Shown: in pieces, positions 17,376 through 26,697 of the stretch | How the letters are laid out: every line of letters begins with the position of its first letter | Position numbering within the stretch: the first letter of the stretch is position 1 | From: Mycobacterium sp. 050128 | GTDB lineage: Bacteria; Actinomycetota; Actinomycetes; Mycobacteriales; Mycobacteriaceae | DNA: 64,000 nucleotides | NCBI RefSeq assembly: GCF_036409155.1 | Contig: NZ_JAZGLW010000005.1 | Span: 1-64,000, forward strand | Direction of reading: 5' to 3' | Made by a program: the position numbers and the translations under genes | Notes under the pieces: generated by a model | What the model was told of the DNA's origin: nothing | Seen by the model: only the letters and a program-made list of their open reading frames with translations | Databases searched by the model: none

Positions 17376-18870
17376 GCCCCGGCACTGGGTCGGCGGCCCG
17401 AACCCGCGACCAATCGCTCTGTTCGCGCTCAGTCATGTCGTTTGATGTGATCGCGCCGAAGCAGGCGGCATCACGGGCGAACCTCTCGGCCGCGTCGGGC
17501 AAGGCGTCCGGGCCCTCGAGCCGGAAACAACTCGGCGCCAGCGGACCGAACAGCAGCGCGCGGCGCAGGTGCGGCCAGTTATTCAGGTCGGGTTCGACCT
17601 CGGCGGCACGGGCGAACGTCAGCGCCGCGAGGTCCATCCGGGTTTTCTGCGGCGTTCCTCGATTGGCGCGGTACGCATCGATCGCTGACCGTTGGCCGCT
17701 CGCACTGATTGGCGGGACCGCGCCGCCCCAGGTATACGCGATCCACCTGGCCTGAAGTTCCAGCGGCACAAAGTATCCGCCCGACTGGTCCCACAAGCCC
17801 ATGAACGCCAGGCCGGGAAGGTCGGGATGAAAGGTGTAGCGGTCGGCATCCAGGTGCACCGCGTCCAGGTCGAGGATCGCCCGGATGTCGTCACTGAGGA
17901 ACGGCAGACACAGTTGGTAGCCGGTGCCGAACACGATTCCGTCGAAGTCCTCGGCACGCTCGTCGGCGAAGGTGACGGTCGGGCCCGCCACGGATTTCAT
18001 CCACGGACGCACAGAGATTCGGCCCTCGGCCACGAGGGGAAGGTAGTGCTGACTCAGCGTCACACCGGCCACGGACAACGAGGGATCGGGCGCAGGTGCG
18101 CCGTACTGATCCGGACTGCCCGCGGCGCCGACGACGATCTCCTTGAGGAATTCATCGACGTCGGCTGCGGTGAGAGCCTCGGTTGCCAAGGCGCCATACC
18201 GGGTATAGAGCCGGTTGTCCGACGGAACCCCGCCGGCGAACTTCGGCGCGATGTAGCGTTGCCGCCGCTGAGTTACGACGACGCGCGCCGCGCCCAATTC
18301 GGCGACTTCCGAGGCGATTTCCAGGGCGCTGATCGCGCAGCCCGCGACGAGAACTCGCTTGCCGCGATACGTTAATCCGTCACGGTAGTGATAAGTGGAG
18401 ATGGCTCCCGCCGAGCCGCAGAAGGTCTCGAGGCCCGGCACGGCGGGGATGGCAGGGACATGAAATCGCCCGCTGGCCACCACAATTCGGTCAAAACGCT
18501 CGTCGGCACCAGCGTGCGTCGCGACCCAGCCGGCTCCGTTCCTTCTGATCAGGTCGACCCGGGTGCCCAGGTGGATACGCGGCGTGAGCCCGAACGTGTC
18601 GGCGTAGCGGTGCAGGTAGTCGAGAACCTCACGATTGGACAGGTAGACGTGGTCCGTCGTGTGATCGAGGTCGCTGAAGGCAGTGACGGTGCGACTGCTG
18701 TTGGTGTGCATGCTCGGCCACACGCCACTGTGGCCATCCAGGCCGGCCCATTGCCCGCCCAGCATCGGACCTTGCTCGAAGATGGTCGGCTCAAACCCCT
18801 GCTGTAAGAGCCAACGCGCGGCGACCAGTCCGCTCGGTCCGGCGCCGATCACCGCAACGCTTTTCGTCAT
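17347..18870 (-). CDS. Flavin-containing monooxygenase (Baeyer-Villiger/FMO type)
   Basis: 507 residues. The FAD-binding motif GAGPSGL is at residues 8-14. A GVWPSMHTN stretch occupies the position of the FMO fingerprint, and a second nucleotide-binding segment GCAISALEI (NADPH) departs from GxGxSG in its first glycines. FGTGY near residue 310 is the ATG-like motif joining the FAD and NADPH domains. It hydroxylates or inserts oxygen into a soft nucleophile or ketone; the substrate is unknown. ATG 18870 is preceded by a plausible upstream leader. It is divergent from the LLM oxidoreductase. Confidence 0.9.
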   Translation of the reverse strand: MTKSVAVIGAGPSGLVAARWLLQQGFEPTIFEQGPMLGGQWAGLDGHSGVWPSMHTNSSRTVTAFSDLDHTTDHVYLSNREVLDYLHRYADTFGLTPRIHLGTRVDLIRRNGAGWVATHAGADERFDRIVVASGRFHVPAIPAVPGLETFCGSAGAISTYHYRDGLTYRGKRVLVAGCAISALEIASEVAELGAARVVVTQRRQRYIAPKFAGGVPSDNRLYTRYGALATEALTAADVDEFLKEIVVGAAGSPDQYGAPAPDPSLSVAGVTLSQHYLPLVAEGRISVRPWMKSVAGPTVTFADERAEDFDGIVFGTGYQLCLPFLSDDIRAILDLDAVHLDADRYTFHPDLPGLAFMGLWDQSGGYFVPLELQARWIAYTWGGAVPPISASGQRSAIDAYRANRGTPQKTRMDLAALTFARAAEVEPDLNNWPHLRRALLFGPLAPSCFRLEGPDALPDAAERFARDAACFGAITSNDMTEREQSDWSRVRAADPVPGLRPPEPPPI

Positions 18871-18972
18871 CGGAGAAACTGTCGCACGACTTCGGCCCAC
18901 TCGGGATCTGATCCGATGACACGCGGGCCTCGATGCGGTTGACTGTGAGGGTTGATCGGGGAAGGAGCAAAC

Positions 18973-19800
18973 GTGGGTTTCGGCGTCCTGACTTTTGTGA
19001 CCGACGAGGGGATCGGCCCCGTCGAACTGGCCGGTGCACTCGAAGAGCGAGGCTTTGAGTCGCTGTATCTGGCCGAGCACTCGCACATCCCGGTCGACCG
19101 GAAAACCCCTTACCCCAGCGGTGGCCCGATTCCGCGAAAGTACTACCGCACGCTGGATCCGTTCGTGACGCTGACGGCGGCGGCGGTCGCGACCCGGAAT
19201 CTAGTGCTGGGCACCGGCATCGCACTGGTCGTGCAGCGCGACCCGATTCACACGGCCAAAGAAGTCGCTTCGCTTGATCTGGTGTCGCAGGGACGCTTTC
19301 GCTTCGGCGTCGGTGTGGGCTGGCTTCGCGAAGAGATTGCGGATCACGGGGTCGATCCCTCGGTGCGTGGACGGGTCGTCGACGAACGACTGGACGCAAT
19401 GATCCAGATCTGGACGCAGGAGAAGGCGGAATACCACGGAACATTCGTCGACTTCGACCCGATCTACAGCTGGCCGAAGCCGATTCAGCAACCGTATCCG
19501 CCGCTGTATCTGGGCGGGGGACCGGCGGGTTTCAAACGCATCGCCAGGCTCAACGCGGGCTGGCTCTCGATGACGCCGTCGGCGAAGGAACTCGCGCCTC
19601 AGCTCGACCAACTGCGTGAGGTGGCAGGCCCGGACGTACCGATCGTCCACTTCCACGGGGGCGAGCCGGTCGTGAAAGAGCTGACGGGTTACCGCGATCT
19701 AGGTTTGGAACACGTCTTGCTGGACCTGCCGACCGCGCCCCGAGACGAGACGCTTCGTCTTTTGGACGGGCTGCAGGCCGAGATCGCCAGGCTAGCGTAA
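18973..19800 (+). CDS. LLM-class F420-dependent oxidoreductase
   Basis: 275 residues from GTG 18973, chosen because GAAGGAG lies at 18960-18966. A luciferase-like TIM barrel: LAEHSHIPV near the N-terminus, the DPFVTLTAAA...LGTGI strand pair, and the DLVSQGRFRFGVGVGW motif typical of the mycobacterial F420-dependent subfamily. It would reduce or oxidise an unknown substrate with deazaflavin F420. It is convergent with selO, with two bases between the stop codons. Confidence 0.92.
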   Translation: MGFGVLTFVTDEGIGPVELAGALEERGFESLYLAEHSHIPVDRKTPYPSGGPIPRKYYRTLDPFVTLTAAAVATRNLVLGTGIALVVQRDPIHTAKEVASLDLVSQGRFRFGVGVGWLREEIADHGVDPSVRGRVVDERLDAMIQIWTQEKAEYHGTFVDFDPIYSWPKPIQQPYPPLYLGGGPAGFKRIARLNAGWLSMTPSAKELAPQLDQLREVAGPDVPIVHFHGGEPVVKELTGYRDLGLEHVLLDLPTAPRDETLRLLDGLQAEIARLA

Positions 19801-19802
19801 AG

Positions 19803-21266
19803 CTAAGTACCGCAGAAGGTTTGGTAGTTGCCGAAATCCTCGGGGGCCGGACTCGTGTAGCGCTCGAAGCCTGGGCGTTCGTCGTACGGGGCGGCCACGG
19901 CGTCCAGCAGCTGCTGCACCGGGCCGAGATCGCCCGCCGTTGCGGCGGCGAGGGCTTCCTCGACCAGATGGTTACGCGGAATGTAGATCGGGTTGGCGCG
20001 ATCCATCGACTCGGCGTCGGGGCTCAACCGGCCCCAACGCGACATCCATTCGTCGAAGCCGACGAGGTCGGTGAAGAGGCCGCGCGCGGGTTCGGCATCC
20101 CCGCGGGCTGCTCGGCCCAGGTGGCGGAAGAACGAGGTGTAGTCGACTCGGCTTTCCCTGAGCAGGCGCAGCAACTCGTCGACCAATGACGACAAAGTTG
20201 CGGCCTCGACGTCCGCGGGCAAGCCGAGTTTGGCGCGCATGCCGGACGACCAGGTGGCGTCGTATTCGGTTTGGAATACGCCGAATGCCTGCTCGGCGAA
20301 CGCGATTCCCTCGTCGAGGTTGTCGGCAAGCAAGGGCAGCAGGGCCTCGGCGAACCGGGCCAGATTCCACCCGACAATGGCGGGCTGGTTGCCGTACGCG
20401 TATCGGCCCCAGTGGTCGATCGAACTGAAGACCGTGTCGGGGTCGTAGGCTTCCATGAACGCGCACGGACCGTAGTCGATCGTCTCGCCGGAGATCGTGG
20501 TGTTGTCGGTGTTCATCACCCCATGGACGAATCCGATCAACATCCATCGCGCGACCAGGCAGGCCTGGACACCGACCACCGCTTCGAACAGCGCGCGGTA
20601 AGGATGTTCGGCGTCGGCCGCGGCGGGATAGTGGCGGGCGATCGCGTGGTCGGCGAGGCGCCGCAGCAAGTCGGCGTCGCGGGTCAAAGCGGCGTATTGG
20701 AAGCTGCCGACGCGGAGGTGACTATTGGCGACGCGGACGAGCACGGCGCCCGGCAGCAGTGTCTCGCGCTGTACCGTCCGCCCGGTGGCGACCACGGCCA
20801 GGGAGCGCGTCGTCGGGACGCCCAGCGCATGCATTGCTTCACTGATCACGTACTCGCGCAGCATCGGGCCCACCGCCGCGAGGCCGTCGCCGCCGCGGGC
20901 GAACGGCGTCGGGCCCGAACCTTTGAGGTGGATGTCGCGAATCCGTCCAAGCTCGTCGGACAGCTCACCCAGCAGCAACGCGCGTCCGTCGCCCAGCCGG
21001 GGCGCAAGGCCGCCGAATTGGTGCCCGGCGTAGGCCTGGGCCACCGGGACCGCGCCAGACGGCAGCAGGTTGCCAACGAGAAATCGCCGGCCGTCGGGGC
21101 TGGCCAGCCAAGACGCATCGAGGCCGAGTCCGGTGGCCAGCGACTCATTGAGGACGAGCAGCTGCGGGTCCGGGCTGGTCTCAGACTGCCAGCGGACACC
21201 CATCTCGGGCAGCTCGCGGGCGAAGCGGTCTTGCAGGGGGACGCGGATCTCCGATGCAACACTCAC
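19803..21266 (-). CDS. selO: SelO-type protein adenylyltransferase (YdiU/UPF0061)
   Basis: 487 residues of the pseudokinase-fold SelO family, which transfers AMP to Ser/Thr/Tyr of proteins in redox control. Visible: [22 protein letters not shown] (nucleotide loop), [14 protein letters not shown], the catalytic-loop equivalent HGVMNTDN, and the DFG-equivalent IDYGPCAF. The C-terminal tail TFCGT retains the conserved cysteine (Sec in eukaryotes). Length is full for the family. It is encoded opposite hemerythrin with a 24-bp gap. Confidence 0.95.
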   Translation of the reverse strand: MSVASEIRVPLQDRFARELPEMGVRWQSETSPDPQLLVLNESLATGLGLDASWLASPDGRRFLVGNLLPSGAVPVAQAYAGHQFGGLAPRLGDGRALLLGELSDELGRIRDIHLKGSGPTPFARGGDGLAAVGPMLREYVISEAMHALGVPTTRSLAVVATGRTVQRETLLPGAVLVRVANSHLRVGSFQYAALTRDADLLRRLADHAIARHYPAAADAEHPYRALFEAVVGVQACLVARWMLIGFVHGVMNTDNTTISGETIDYGPCAFMEAYDPDTVFSSIDHWGRYAYGNQPAIVGWNLARFAEALLPLLADNLDEGIAFAEQAFGVFQTEYDATWSSGMRAKLGLPADVEAATLSSLVDELLRLLRESRVDYTSFFRHLGRAARGDAEPARGLFTDLVGFDEWMSRWGRLSPDAESMDRANPIYIPRNHLVEEALAAATAGDLGPVQQLLDAVAAPYDERPGFERYTSPAPEDFGNYQTFCGT

Positions 21267-21290
21267 GTCGTCCAGAGTACGAGCATTGAG

Positions 21291-21857
21291 TTAGCCGATG
21301 ACTTGGCGGAGCGCATCGCGAGCGCGGTCGAGCATCGACGCGAATGGTCCGATCGCGAAATTCAACTTCGCCGATTCCACACCGGGGTGCGGGTGCGTCG
21401 GGGCGATCGCCTGGGCCGCCTTGACTGCTGTGGTCATCCGCTTGAGGTCGTCTGCCTCAAGAACCTTTTCCAGATAAGGGAATTCGTGGTTCTCCTCGTT
21501 TGCCGCATGATCGAGAACTGCCTCTCGCAGCTTGGTGAGCTCGTCGATGAACTTTTGCGAAGTGATGTCCAGCTTTTCGATTTGCGATAGCAACTCTTTG
21601 GCTTCGTGCTCCTCTTCGAGCCGGGCGTCGACGACGGCGTCGCCGGCATCGGCCTCGCGCCGGACCCGGGGGTGTACCACCATTTCCTCGGCGGTCTCAT
21701 GGACGGCCAGCAATTGACGCAAAGCCGCGAAGGGCTTCTCACGTGCTTGGGGGTCAGACGCGAGCAGCACCTCATCGAACATGTCCTCGATCAGATTGTG
21801 CTGCGCTTTGAGAAATGCGACCACTTCGTCGGGGGATTCGATGATCATCTCGGTCAC
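21291..21857 (-). CDS. Hemerythrin HHE-domain protein
   Basis: 188 residues forming a four-helix bundle with di-iron ligands: QHNLIEDMFDE (first His and Glu), VHETAEEMVVHP (HxxxE), EEEHEAKE, and DHAANEENHEFPYLE. Mycobacterial relatives are non-haem di-iron proteins connected with oxygen, NO or peroxide handling. GTG 21857 follows GGAGGT by 5-6 bases, which fixes the start. It is codirectional with selO downstream and may share its transcript, which would give two redox-related products. Confidence 0.93.
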   Translation of the reverse strand: MTEMIIESPDEVVAFLKAQHNLIEDMFDEVLLASDPQAREKPFAALRQLLAVHETAEEMVVHPRVRREADAGDAVVDARLEEEHEAKELLSQIEKLDITSQKFIDELTKLREAVLDHAANEENHEFPYLEKVLEADDLKRMTTAVKAAQAIAPTHPHPGVESAKLNFAIGPFASMLDRARDALRQVIG

Positions 21858-22121
21858 GGGTACCTCCGGAAATCAGGGCGATAGAAAACTGTCGGCGCCG
21901 GGCTGGGCGCCGTCCGTTAACGCTTACCCGGGTGAGCTCTACGTAAACGCCCGTGCGCTGATCAGCAGCCGTTTCTGTAATAGCTACGCTGGCGCAATGA
22001 GCGCCAAACGCGGCGAGGCCGTGACCCTGGTCACGCGACTCGCATTGTGGAGGGTAGCCACGCGCAGGTCCTGGTGGAGTTGCTCAAAGACCTATGAAAC
22101 TCGGCGTGAGACCATCGTGCG

Positions 22122-22994
22122 ATGCAGCTCGGATTGCACGCATTGGGGATCGGGGCCGGTGCAGACCGGGCGGTAATCGATGCCGTCGCCTCCTGCGCGG
22201 ACGAATGCGGTTTCGCCACGCTCTGGGCGGGCGAGCACGTTGTCATGGTGGACCGATCCGCCTCGCCCTACCCATACTCCGATGACGGTGTCATTGCCGT
22301 TCCGGCACAAGCGGATTGGCTCGACCCGATGATCGCGCTGGCGTTCGCCGCGGCCGCATCGTCGCGGATCACGATCGCGACAGGCGTCTTACTGCTGCCC
22401 GAGCACAATCCGGTGGTAGTGGCCAAGCAGGCCGCGAGCCTGGATCGGTTGAGCGGCGGGCGGTTGACTCTCGGTGTGGGGATCGGGTGGTCCAAAGAGG
22501 AATTCGCCGCTCTCGGAGTGCCTTTCGAGCATCGAGCGGCCCGCACGGCCGAATACGTTGCCGCGATGCGCGCGTTGTGGCGCGACGACGTGTCCTCGTT
22601 CGACGGGAACTTCGTCGGCTTCGACTCGATCCGGGTGAATCCCAAACCTGTTCGTGATCGCAGTATCCCAATTATGTTGGGAGGCAACAGCGACCCGGCA
22701 CTACGGCGGATCGCGAGCTGGGGCGACGGCTGGTACGGATTCAACCTCGACGATGTGGCGGCGGTGCGCGAGTGCGTCGACAAGCTGAATCGATTGTGCG
22801 CCGAGGCGGGTCGCGACCGTGCCGAGCTGCGGCTGGCGGTGGCGCTGCGCAGTCCGCGCGACAGCGACGTCGACGCCCTGGCTGAATTGGGCGTCGACGA
22901 ACTGGTGCTGGTGGCGACCCCGCCCGAGCGCGCGGACGCGGTCGCCGGCTGGGTTGCCGCGCTTGCCGATCGGTGGATCAAAAATCGCAGCTAG
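22122..22994 (+). CDS. LLM-class F420-dependent oxidoreductase
   Basis: 290 residues, a second luciferase-like oxidoreductase not closely similar to the one at 18973. Motifs: LWAGEHVVMV, the IATGVLLLPEHNP strand, and the LDRLSGGRLTLGVGIGWSKEE signature of TIGR03619-type F420 enzymes. A GGN-loop (MLGGNSDPALRR) follows. The substrate is unknown. It starts at ATG 22122 with a poor ribosome site. The 260 bp upstream hold only a short open frame ending at 22096 that I could not identify. mbtK follows after 34 bp. Confidence 0.92.
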   Translation: MQLGLHALGIGAGADRAVIDAVASCADECGFATLWAGEHVVMVDRSASPYPYSDDGVIAVPAQADWLDPMIALAFAAAASSRITIATGVLLLPEHNPVVVAKQAASLDRLSGGRLTLGVGIGWSKEEFAALGVPFEHRAARTAEYVAAMRALWRDDVSSFDGNFVGFDSIRVNPKPVRDRSIPIMLGGNSDPALRRIASWGDGWYGFNLDDVAAVRECVDKLNRLCAEAGRDRAELRLAVALRSPRDSDVDALAELGVDELVLVATPPERADAVAGWVAALADRWIKNRS

Positions 22995-23028
22995 ACCTGC
23001 GGCGATGGGGGTAGGCTGCGCGGAAGAC

Positions 23029-23649
23029 ATGACAGAAGTGATCCTGCCCCGCCAGCTGACCGACATCAGCGCTGAGGTCCGCAATGTCGCGCCGCCGCCG
23101 ATGCCGCAACTGCCGGAGCCATACGGCTTGCGCCTCGTCGATGCGGATGCCGACGCCGAGATGATCTCGGAGTGGATGAACCGACCGCATCTGGCCGAAT
23201 CGTGGGAGTATCCCTGGCCGACCGAGCGCTGGCGTCGTTACCTGCGTGCGCAACTCGAGAGCAGTTTCTCTCGCCCCATGCTGGCCAGCCTGGATGGGGT
23301 CGACCGTGGGTACCTCGAACTTTACAGGGCAGCAAAGGATTCCATTGCGGCCAGATACGAGTACGACCCCCACGATTTGGGCCTACACGTCGCGGTGGCC
23401 GATTTGGATCACATAAGTCAGGGGCATGTCAGCTACTTGCTGCCGCACTTGTTGGTCAGCATCTTCAACCTTGAACCACAATGTCGCCGAGTCATGTTCG
23501 ATCCCGACCACCGCAACGCCCCGGCGCGCAAGTTCTGTGAGCGAGGCGGCTGCGTTTTTCTCGGCGAGCACGATATGTCCAGCCGGCGGATGGCGCTGTA
23601 CGTTTTGCCCCGCACGCCCGACGACGTGCCCCGGGCCCGCGAGAGCTGA
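23029..23649 (+). CDS. mbtK: Lysine N-acyltransferase MbtK (mycobactin biosynthesis)
   Basis: 206 residues of the GNAT fold, strongly resembling M. tuberculosis Rv1347c. Shared blocks are EWMNRPHLAESWEYPWP, GYLELYRAAKD, DPHDLGLHVA, RVMFDPDHRNAPARKFCE and FLGEHDMSSRRMALY. The family adds the long acyl chain to the hydroxylysine side chain of mycobactin. The His of GLH and the Asp of DPDHRN correspond to positions considered catalytic. No clear IdeR box is visible upstream. It sits alone, as it often does outside the mbt cluster. Confidence 0.92.
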   Translation: MTEVILPRQLTDISAEVRNVAPPPMPQLPEPYGLRLVDADADAEMISEWMNRPHLAESWEYPWPTERWRRYLRAQLESSFSRPMLASLDGVDRGYLELYRAAKDSIAARYEYDPHDLGLHVAVADLDHISQGHVSYLLPHLLVSIFNLEPQCRRVMFDPDHRNAPARKFCERGGCVFLGEHDMSSRRMALYVLPRTPDDVPRARES

Positions 23650-23674
23650 GCTGTCTCTGCGAAAGTGAGTAGCC

Positions 23675-24733
23675 ATGTGGGCTCGGCTTGTGGTGGCGCC
23701 ATGGTGGGTGCTGTGGCTGGTGAATGCGGCGACGTTCACGATCACGCTGTCGGTGATCTGTGGGCTGGGGCTGCCCGGAATTGTGGCATCCGGCTGGGCC
23801 TGGCTGTTGTTGTCGGTGCTGGTGTTCAGCGTGATCGTGACCGCGCTACTGACGCGTGCCGGGCGGCCAATTCAGCAAAGCTACGCGCGGACCGTGACCG
23901 GGCTGGACCTCGCGCAACGATCGCAAGCCGTCAAGGCGCTGCGTCGCGGTGAGGTTCCAACGGACCCGGCCGTTTTGGCGGCCGCCGTCCGCATCGGTGA
24001 CCTTTCGATGGCTTACCAGCGTCGGGTGCCGGTGTGGCAGCGCAGGGTGGCATGGATCGTCCCCGTCCTATGGGTGGTCGCCGCGGTGCTGGAATTCGTC
24101 GGCAACGACGCACGGGCCGGGCTCACCTGGAGCGCGTTGGCGCTGCTGGTGGCGGCTCGAATGGCCCGGGCGATGCACAAAGCACGCCAGTTGCCAGGAC
24201 GCCTCGCGCTCCTGCACTCGGCGGCCGACTCCAGCCCGCAAGCACTCTCGGTGCTTGCCGAGGCGCACGACTCCGCCGCGCCGCCGCCCAACCGGCGGTT
24301 TCGGCTGCTTTTTGCCGTCGTTGTCATCATCGCGGTCGCCGGAGCCGTTTTCGCGGTGCACCGGCAGGGCCAGCCCAGCCGGGACTGCCGGACCGCCGAC
24401 GCGGTCGTGGGGTTCATTCACGAGCACCCCGGCATGCTCGATGCGTCGTTGATCACGCCCGGCGGCCCCGGCCTCGACAAATACCAGGACTGGTCGGATC
24501 GGCTCGTCGCGTACTCGCAGCAGGTGTCAGCGCCCGATCTCGCACCGCATCTGCAGCGCATCGCGAAGATCTCCACCGATGCGGTGGCGGTGGTGACCGA
24601 CGCGCGACGCGACTCGTTCGCGTCCCAGTCCACCGACGAAATGCTCGCTCGCCAAGCTACCTACCACGGCCTCGTCAGCCAGCTGATCGATGAGGACAAA
24701 GCCCTCATCCCGCCGTGTCATCCGCACCGCTAA
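23675..24733 (+). CDS. Multi-pass membrane protein, unknown
   Basis: 352 residues. Two N-terminal helices (about 10-30 and 38-60) and a cytoplasmic loop of 55 residues are followed by a further helix pair (125-165) and a single helix at about 210-230. The C-terminal 120 residues are outside the membrane and helical, with two cysteines (C244, and the near-terminal PPCHPHR) that could form a disulfide. I do not recognise the family. It begins 26 bp after mbtK and may be cotranscribed. Confidence 0.8.
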   Translation: MWARLVVAPWWVLWLVNAATFTITLSVICGLGLPGIVASGWAWLLLSVLVFSVIVTALLTRAGRPIQQSYARTVTGLDLAQRSQAVKALRRGEVPTDPAVLAAAVRIGDLSMAYQRRVPVWQRRVAWIVPVLWVVAAVLEFVGNDARAGLTWSALALLVAARMARAMHKARQLPGRLALLHSAADSSPQALSVLAEAHDSAAPPPNRRFRLLFAVVVIIAVAGAVFAVHRQGQPSRDCRTADAVVGFIHEHPGMLDASLITPGGPGLDKYQDWSDRLVAYSQQVSAPDLAPHLQRIAKISTDAVAVVTDARRDSFASQSTDEMLARQATYHGLVSQLIDEDKALIPPCHPHR

Positions 24734-24759
24734 GAAGCTGTCCGTCAACAGGTTTCGCG

Positions 24760-25857
24760 TCAGTAATCGTGCCGCGCCAACGAGATGTCGCCTAACCGTT
24801 GCGTCTCGTCGAGTGACAGCACTGCCGGAACCATTTCGCTGGTGACCAGCCCGTGGCGGTCGGTCAGCTCGTCGACGATATCGAAACTGCGCGCGATCGA
24901 TTCCGGGGTGTCGACGACGATGGTCGTCACCGGCACCCGTCGTGCGACCTGAAACAGCTTGTCCCCGTGTGGTTTATGGTCACCGTGAAATCCCCACATT
25001 CCGCGCAGCACCGTCGCCCCACGCGCCGTTCCCGACCGCATCAGGCGGTGCACGAGGGCACGATGGATCGGCAGCGCGTCGTACCGGGTGGCTTCGGCGG
25101 TGTACACCATCAGCTTTTGCCACAGGGTGCGTCCCTGGTCGTCCGTCATCGGCAGCTGCTGTGGGCGGGCGAACATCTCACCGTCGCGTTTGCACAAGCG
25201 CACCCGTTCGACCGTCAATAGCGGCTCGGCCAGCACATCGGCCAATTCCGTTGCGGCAGCGCAAACCTGCTCAGTCGACCCGATGCCGATGATCATCATC
25301 GGGACATTGACATTGCGGCCGAAGAAGTGCGCCCGGCGGCGTTGTCCGTGCACGGTGCCATCGACGCCGAGAAGCGCTATGGCACCCGCGAATCCGTGCC
25401 GATACATCAGTTCGCAGACCGCGTAGTAGGCCGCCCTGCCGGCGACGCGCTCTTGCCTGCCGACATAGACCGTCAGTTTCGCGGCATCTCCGTTGTGCGT
25501 ATCGAAGTCGCCGAGCGCGTCGGTGCCCCGTTGCCGGGTGACCAGTCGCGCCCGCTCCAGCGTCAGCAGCCCGCGCCCGGTCAGCGTGGCGACTTCGTCG
25601 ACCAGGGAGCGGATCTTCGGCTCGACGTCGACCGCGGCGATCGCGATCGCGGGATCCTCGGACAGGCTCAACGACACGTCGCTGCGCAGCTCATGGCTCG
25701 CCCCGAAACTGGCGATGCCGCGCAGCATCACGCTGGTCGCAACATCGTTGGCCCCGAACAGATCGAACATCGCGTCGGCCAGGAAGCGCTTCTCGTCGCC
25801 GACGGCGCGCTGGCGTTCGCCGAAGTACGCGGTCAACTTCAGGCAGGGCTGATTCAT
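24760..25857 (-). CDS. Triple-repeat DUF190 protein
   Basis: 365 residues made of three tandem DUF190 (PII-like ferredoxin-fold) units beginning at about residues 5, 125 and 255. Each opens with KLT/KLM-x-Y and contains the G-A-x-x-LRG / G-F-G turn. The N-terminal and C-terminal units keep LRGIASFG / LRGMWGFHGDH. The gene overlaps the stop of crcB by ATGA. The neighbourhood (two crcB and pgm) is conserved in mycobacteria (Rv3068c-Rv3071), pointing to a link with fluoride channel function or regulation. No biochemical role is established. Confidence 0.9.
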   Translation of the reverse strand: MNQPCLKLTAYFGERQRAVGDEKRFLADAMFDLFGANDVATSVMLRGIASFGASHELRSDVSLSLSEDPAIAIAAVDVEPKIRSLVDEVATLTGRGLLTLERARLVTRQRGTDALGDFDTHNGDAAKLTVYVGRQERVAGRAAYYAVCELMYRHGFAGAIALLGVDGTVHGQRRRAHFFGRNVNVPMMIIGIGSTEQVCAAATELADVLAEPLLTVERVRLCKRDGEMFARPQQLPMTDDQGRTLWQKLMVYTAEATRYDALPIHRALVHRLMRSGTARGATVLRGMWGFHGDHKPHGDKLFQVARRVPVTTIVVDTPESIARSFDIVDELTDRHGLVTSEMVPAVLSLDETQRLGDISLARHDY

Positions 25858-26222
25858 AGCTGCTCCGCCAACCATTGTCCGAGTAATGCCGCGCTGATGC
25901 CGAGCACGACGCTGACCACGATGTTGGCGATCGCCGCCCACATCCGGCGCTCCTCGCCGAGTCGCTGAGTCTCCAGCATCCAGGTGGAAAAGGTGGTGTA
26001 GGCGCCAACAAAGGCCGTGCCGGTGAGCAATGCCGCGTCCTTGCTCAACGCCAGGCCGCCGAGAAACCCGAGCAGCGCGGCGCCGCTGATGTTCACCGCC
26101 AGCGTGCCAACCGGAAACGGCCGTGCCACCCGGCGGGTGACCGTGCGGTCCACCAGGAAGCGAGACACCGAACCGATGCCGCCGATCAGCGCGACCCCGG
26201 CCCAGACCAAGAACGTCGTCAC
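25854..26222 (-). CDS. crcB: Fluoride channel subunit (CrcB/Fluc)
   Basis: 122 residues with four membrane helices. CrcB motifs: [13 protein letters not shown] in helix 1, [15 protein letters not shown], and the helix-3 break [18 protein letters not shown] with the TTFS fluoride-pore segment. Two small homologues of opposite topology form one heterodimeric F- channel. GTG 26222 overlaps the stop of the other crcB (GTGA), and its own stop overlaps the DUF190 start. No fluoride riboswitch was found. Confidence 0.93.
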   Translation of the reverse strand: MTTFLVWAGVALIGGIGSVSRFLVDRTVTRRVARPFPVGTLAVNISGAALLGFLGGLALSKDAALLTGTAFVGAYTTFSTWMLETQRLGEERRMWAAIANIVVSVVLGISAALLGQWLAEQL

Positions 26223-26617
26223 GAGCGCACCCGCACCCGGCGCACCAAAGCGGTCGCCAGGTGTGCGGCCAGCAACCCGAGCACGATGCTGGTGACGGTG
26301 TAGGCCAGCGCCAGCAGCCAGTGGCCGTGTTCGAGCATCTTCAGCGTCTCGACTTGCATGGTCGAAAAAGTCGTTAAGCCGCCGCACAATCCGGTGCCGA
26401 GCAGCGGTCGTCGATAACTCGACAGCGGCAATCGTTCCAGCAGGCGGGTGGTGAAGTAGCCCACCAGGAAGGCACCCAGGATGTTGACGGCGAACGTCGG
26501 CCATGGCCACGTAGCCGGGTTGGGTTGGGCGAACGTGCTCAGGGCCGCGCGGGCTACCGAGCCCACCGCTCCGCCGGCAAAAACCGCGCCCAACTCGCGA
26601 TAGTCAGGTCGTGCCAC
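26219..26617 (-). CDS. crcB: Fluoride channel subunit (CrcB/Fluc), second copy
   Basis: 132 residues, four helices. [27 protein letters not shown] and [18 protein letters not shown] are the CrcB signatures, and the charge distribution differs from the partner gene, as expected for the oppositely inserted subunit. GTG 26617 is chosen because an AGGGAACC lies just upstream; the ATG at 26686 would add a hydrophilic stretch not seen in the family. It is divergent from pgm, with 80 bp between starts. Confidence 0.92.
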   Translation of the reverse strand: MARPDYRELGAVFAGGAVGSVARAALSTFAQPNPATWPWPTFAVNILGAFLVGYFTTRLLERLPLSSYRRPLLGTGLCGGLTTFSTMQVETLKMLEHGHWLLALAYTVTSIVLGLLAAHLATALVRRVRVRS

Positions 26618-26697
26618 CGGTTGGTTCCCTTTCGTTTGCCAATGCGCTACGCAGCGTAGAGCGACGTGCGCGTCGGACACGGGCACAATCTGTAGAC

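Noticed and set aside
21997..22096. Short frame ending HATRIVEGSHAQVLVELLKDL
   Set aside because: Protein-like but without a start or known family; possibly the tail of a lost gene, not supportable.
22995..23028. IdeR box before mbtK
   Set aside because: No TTAGG/CCTAA-type palindrome is visible in the short gap or in the 3' end of the preceding gene.
26618..26697. Fluoride riboswitch upstream of crcB
   Set aside because: The 80-bp divergent region lacks the conserved crcB-motif pseudoknot sequences.
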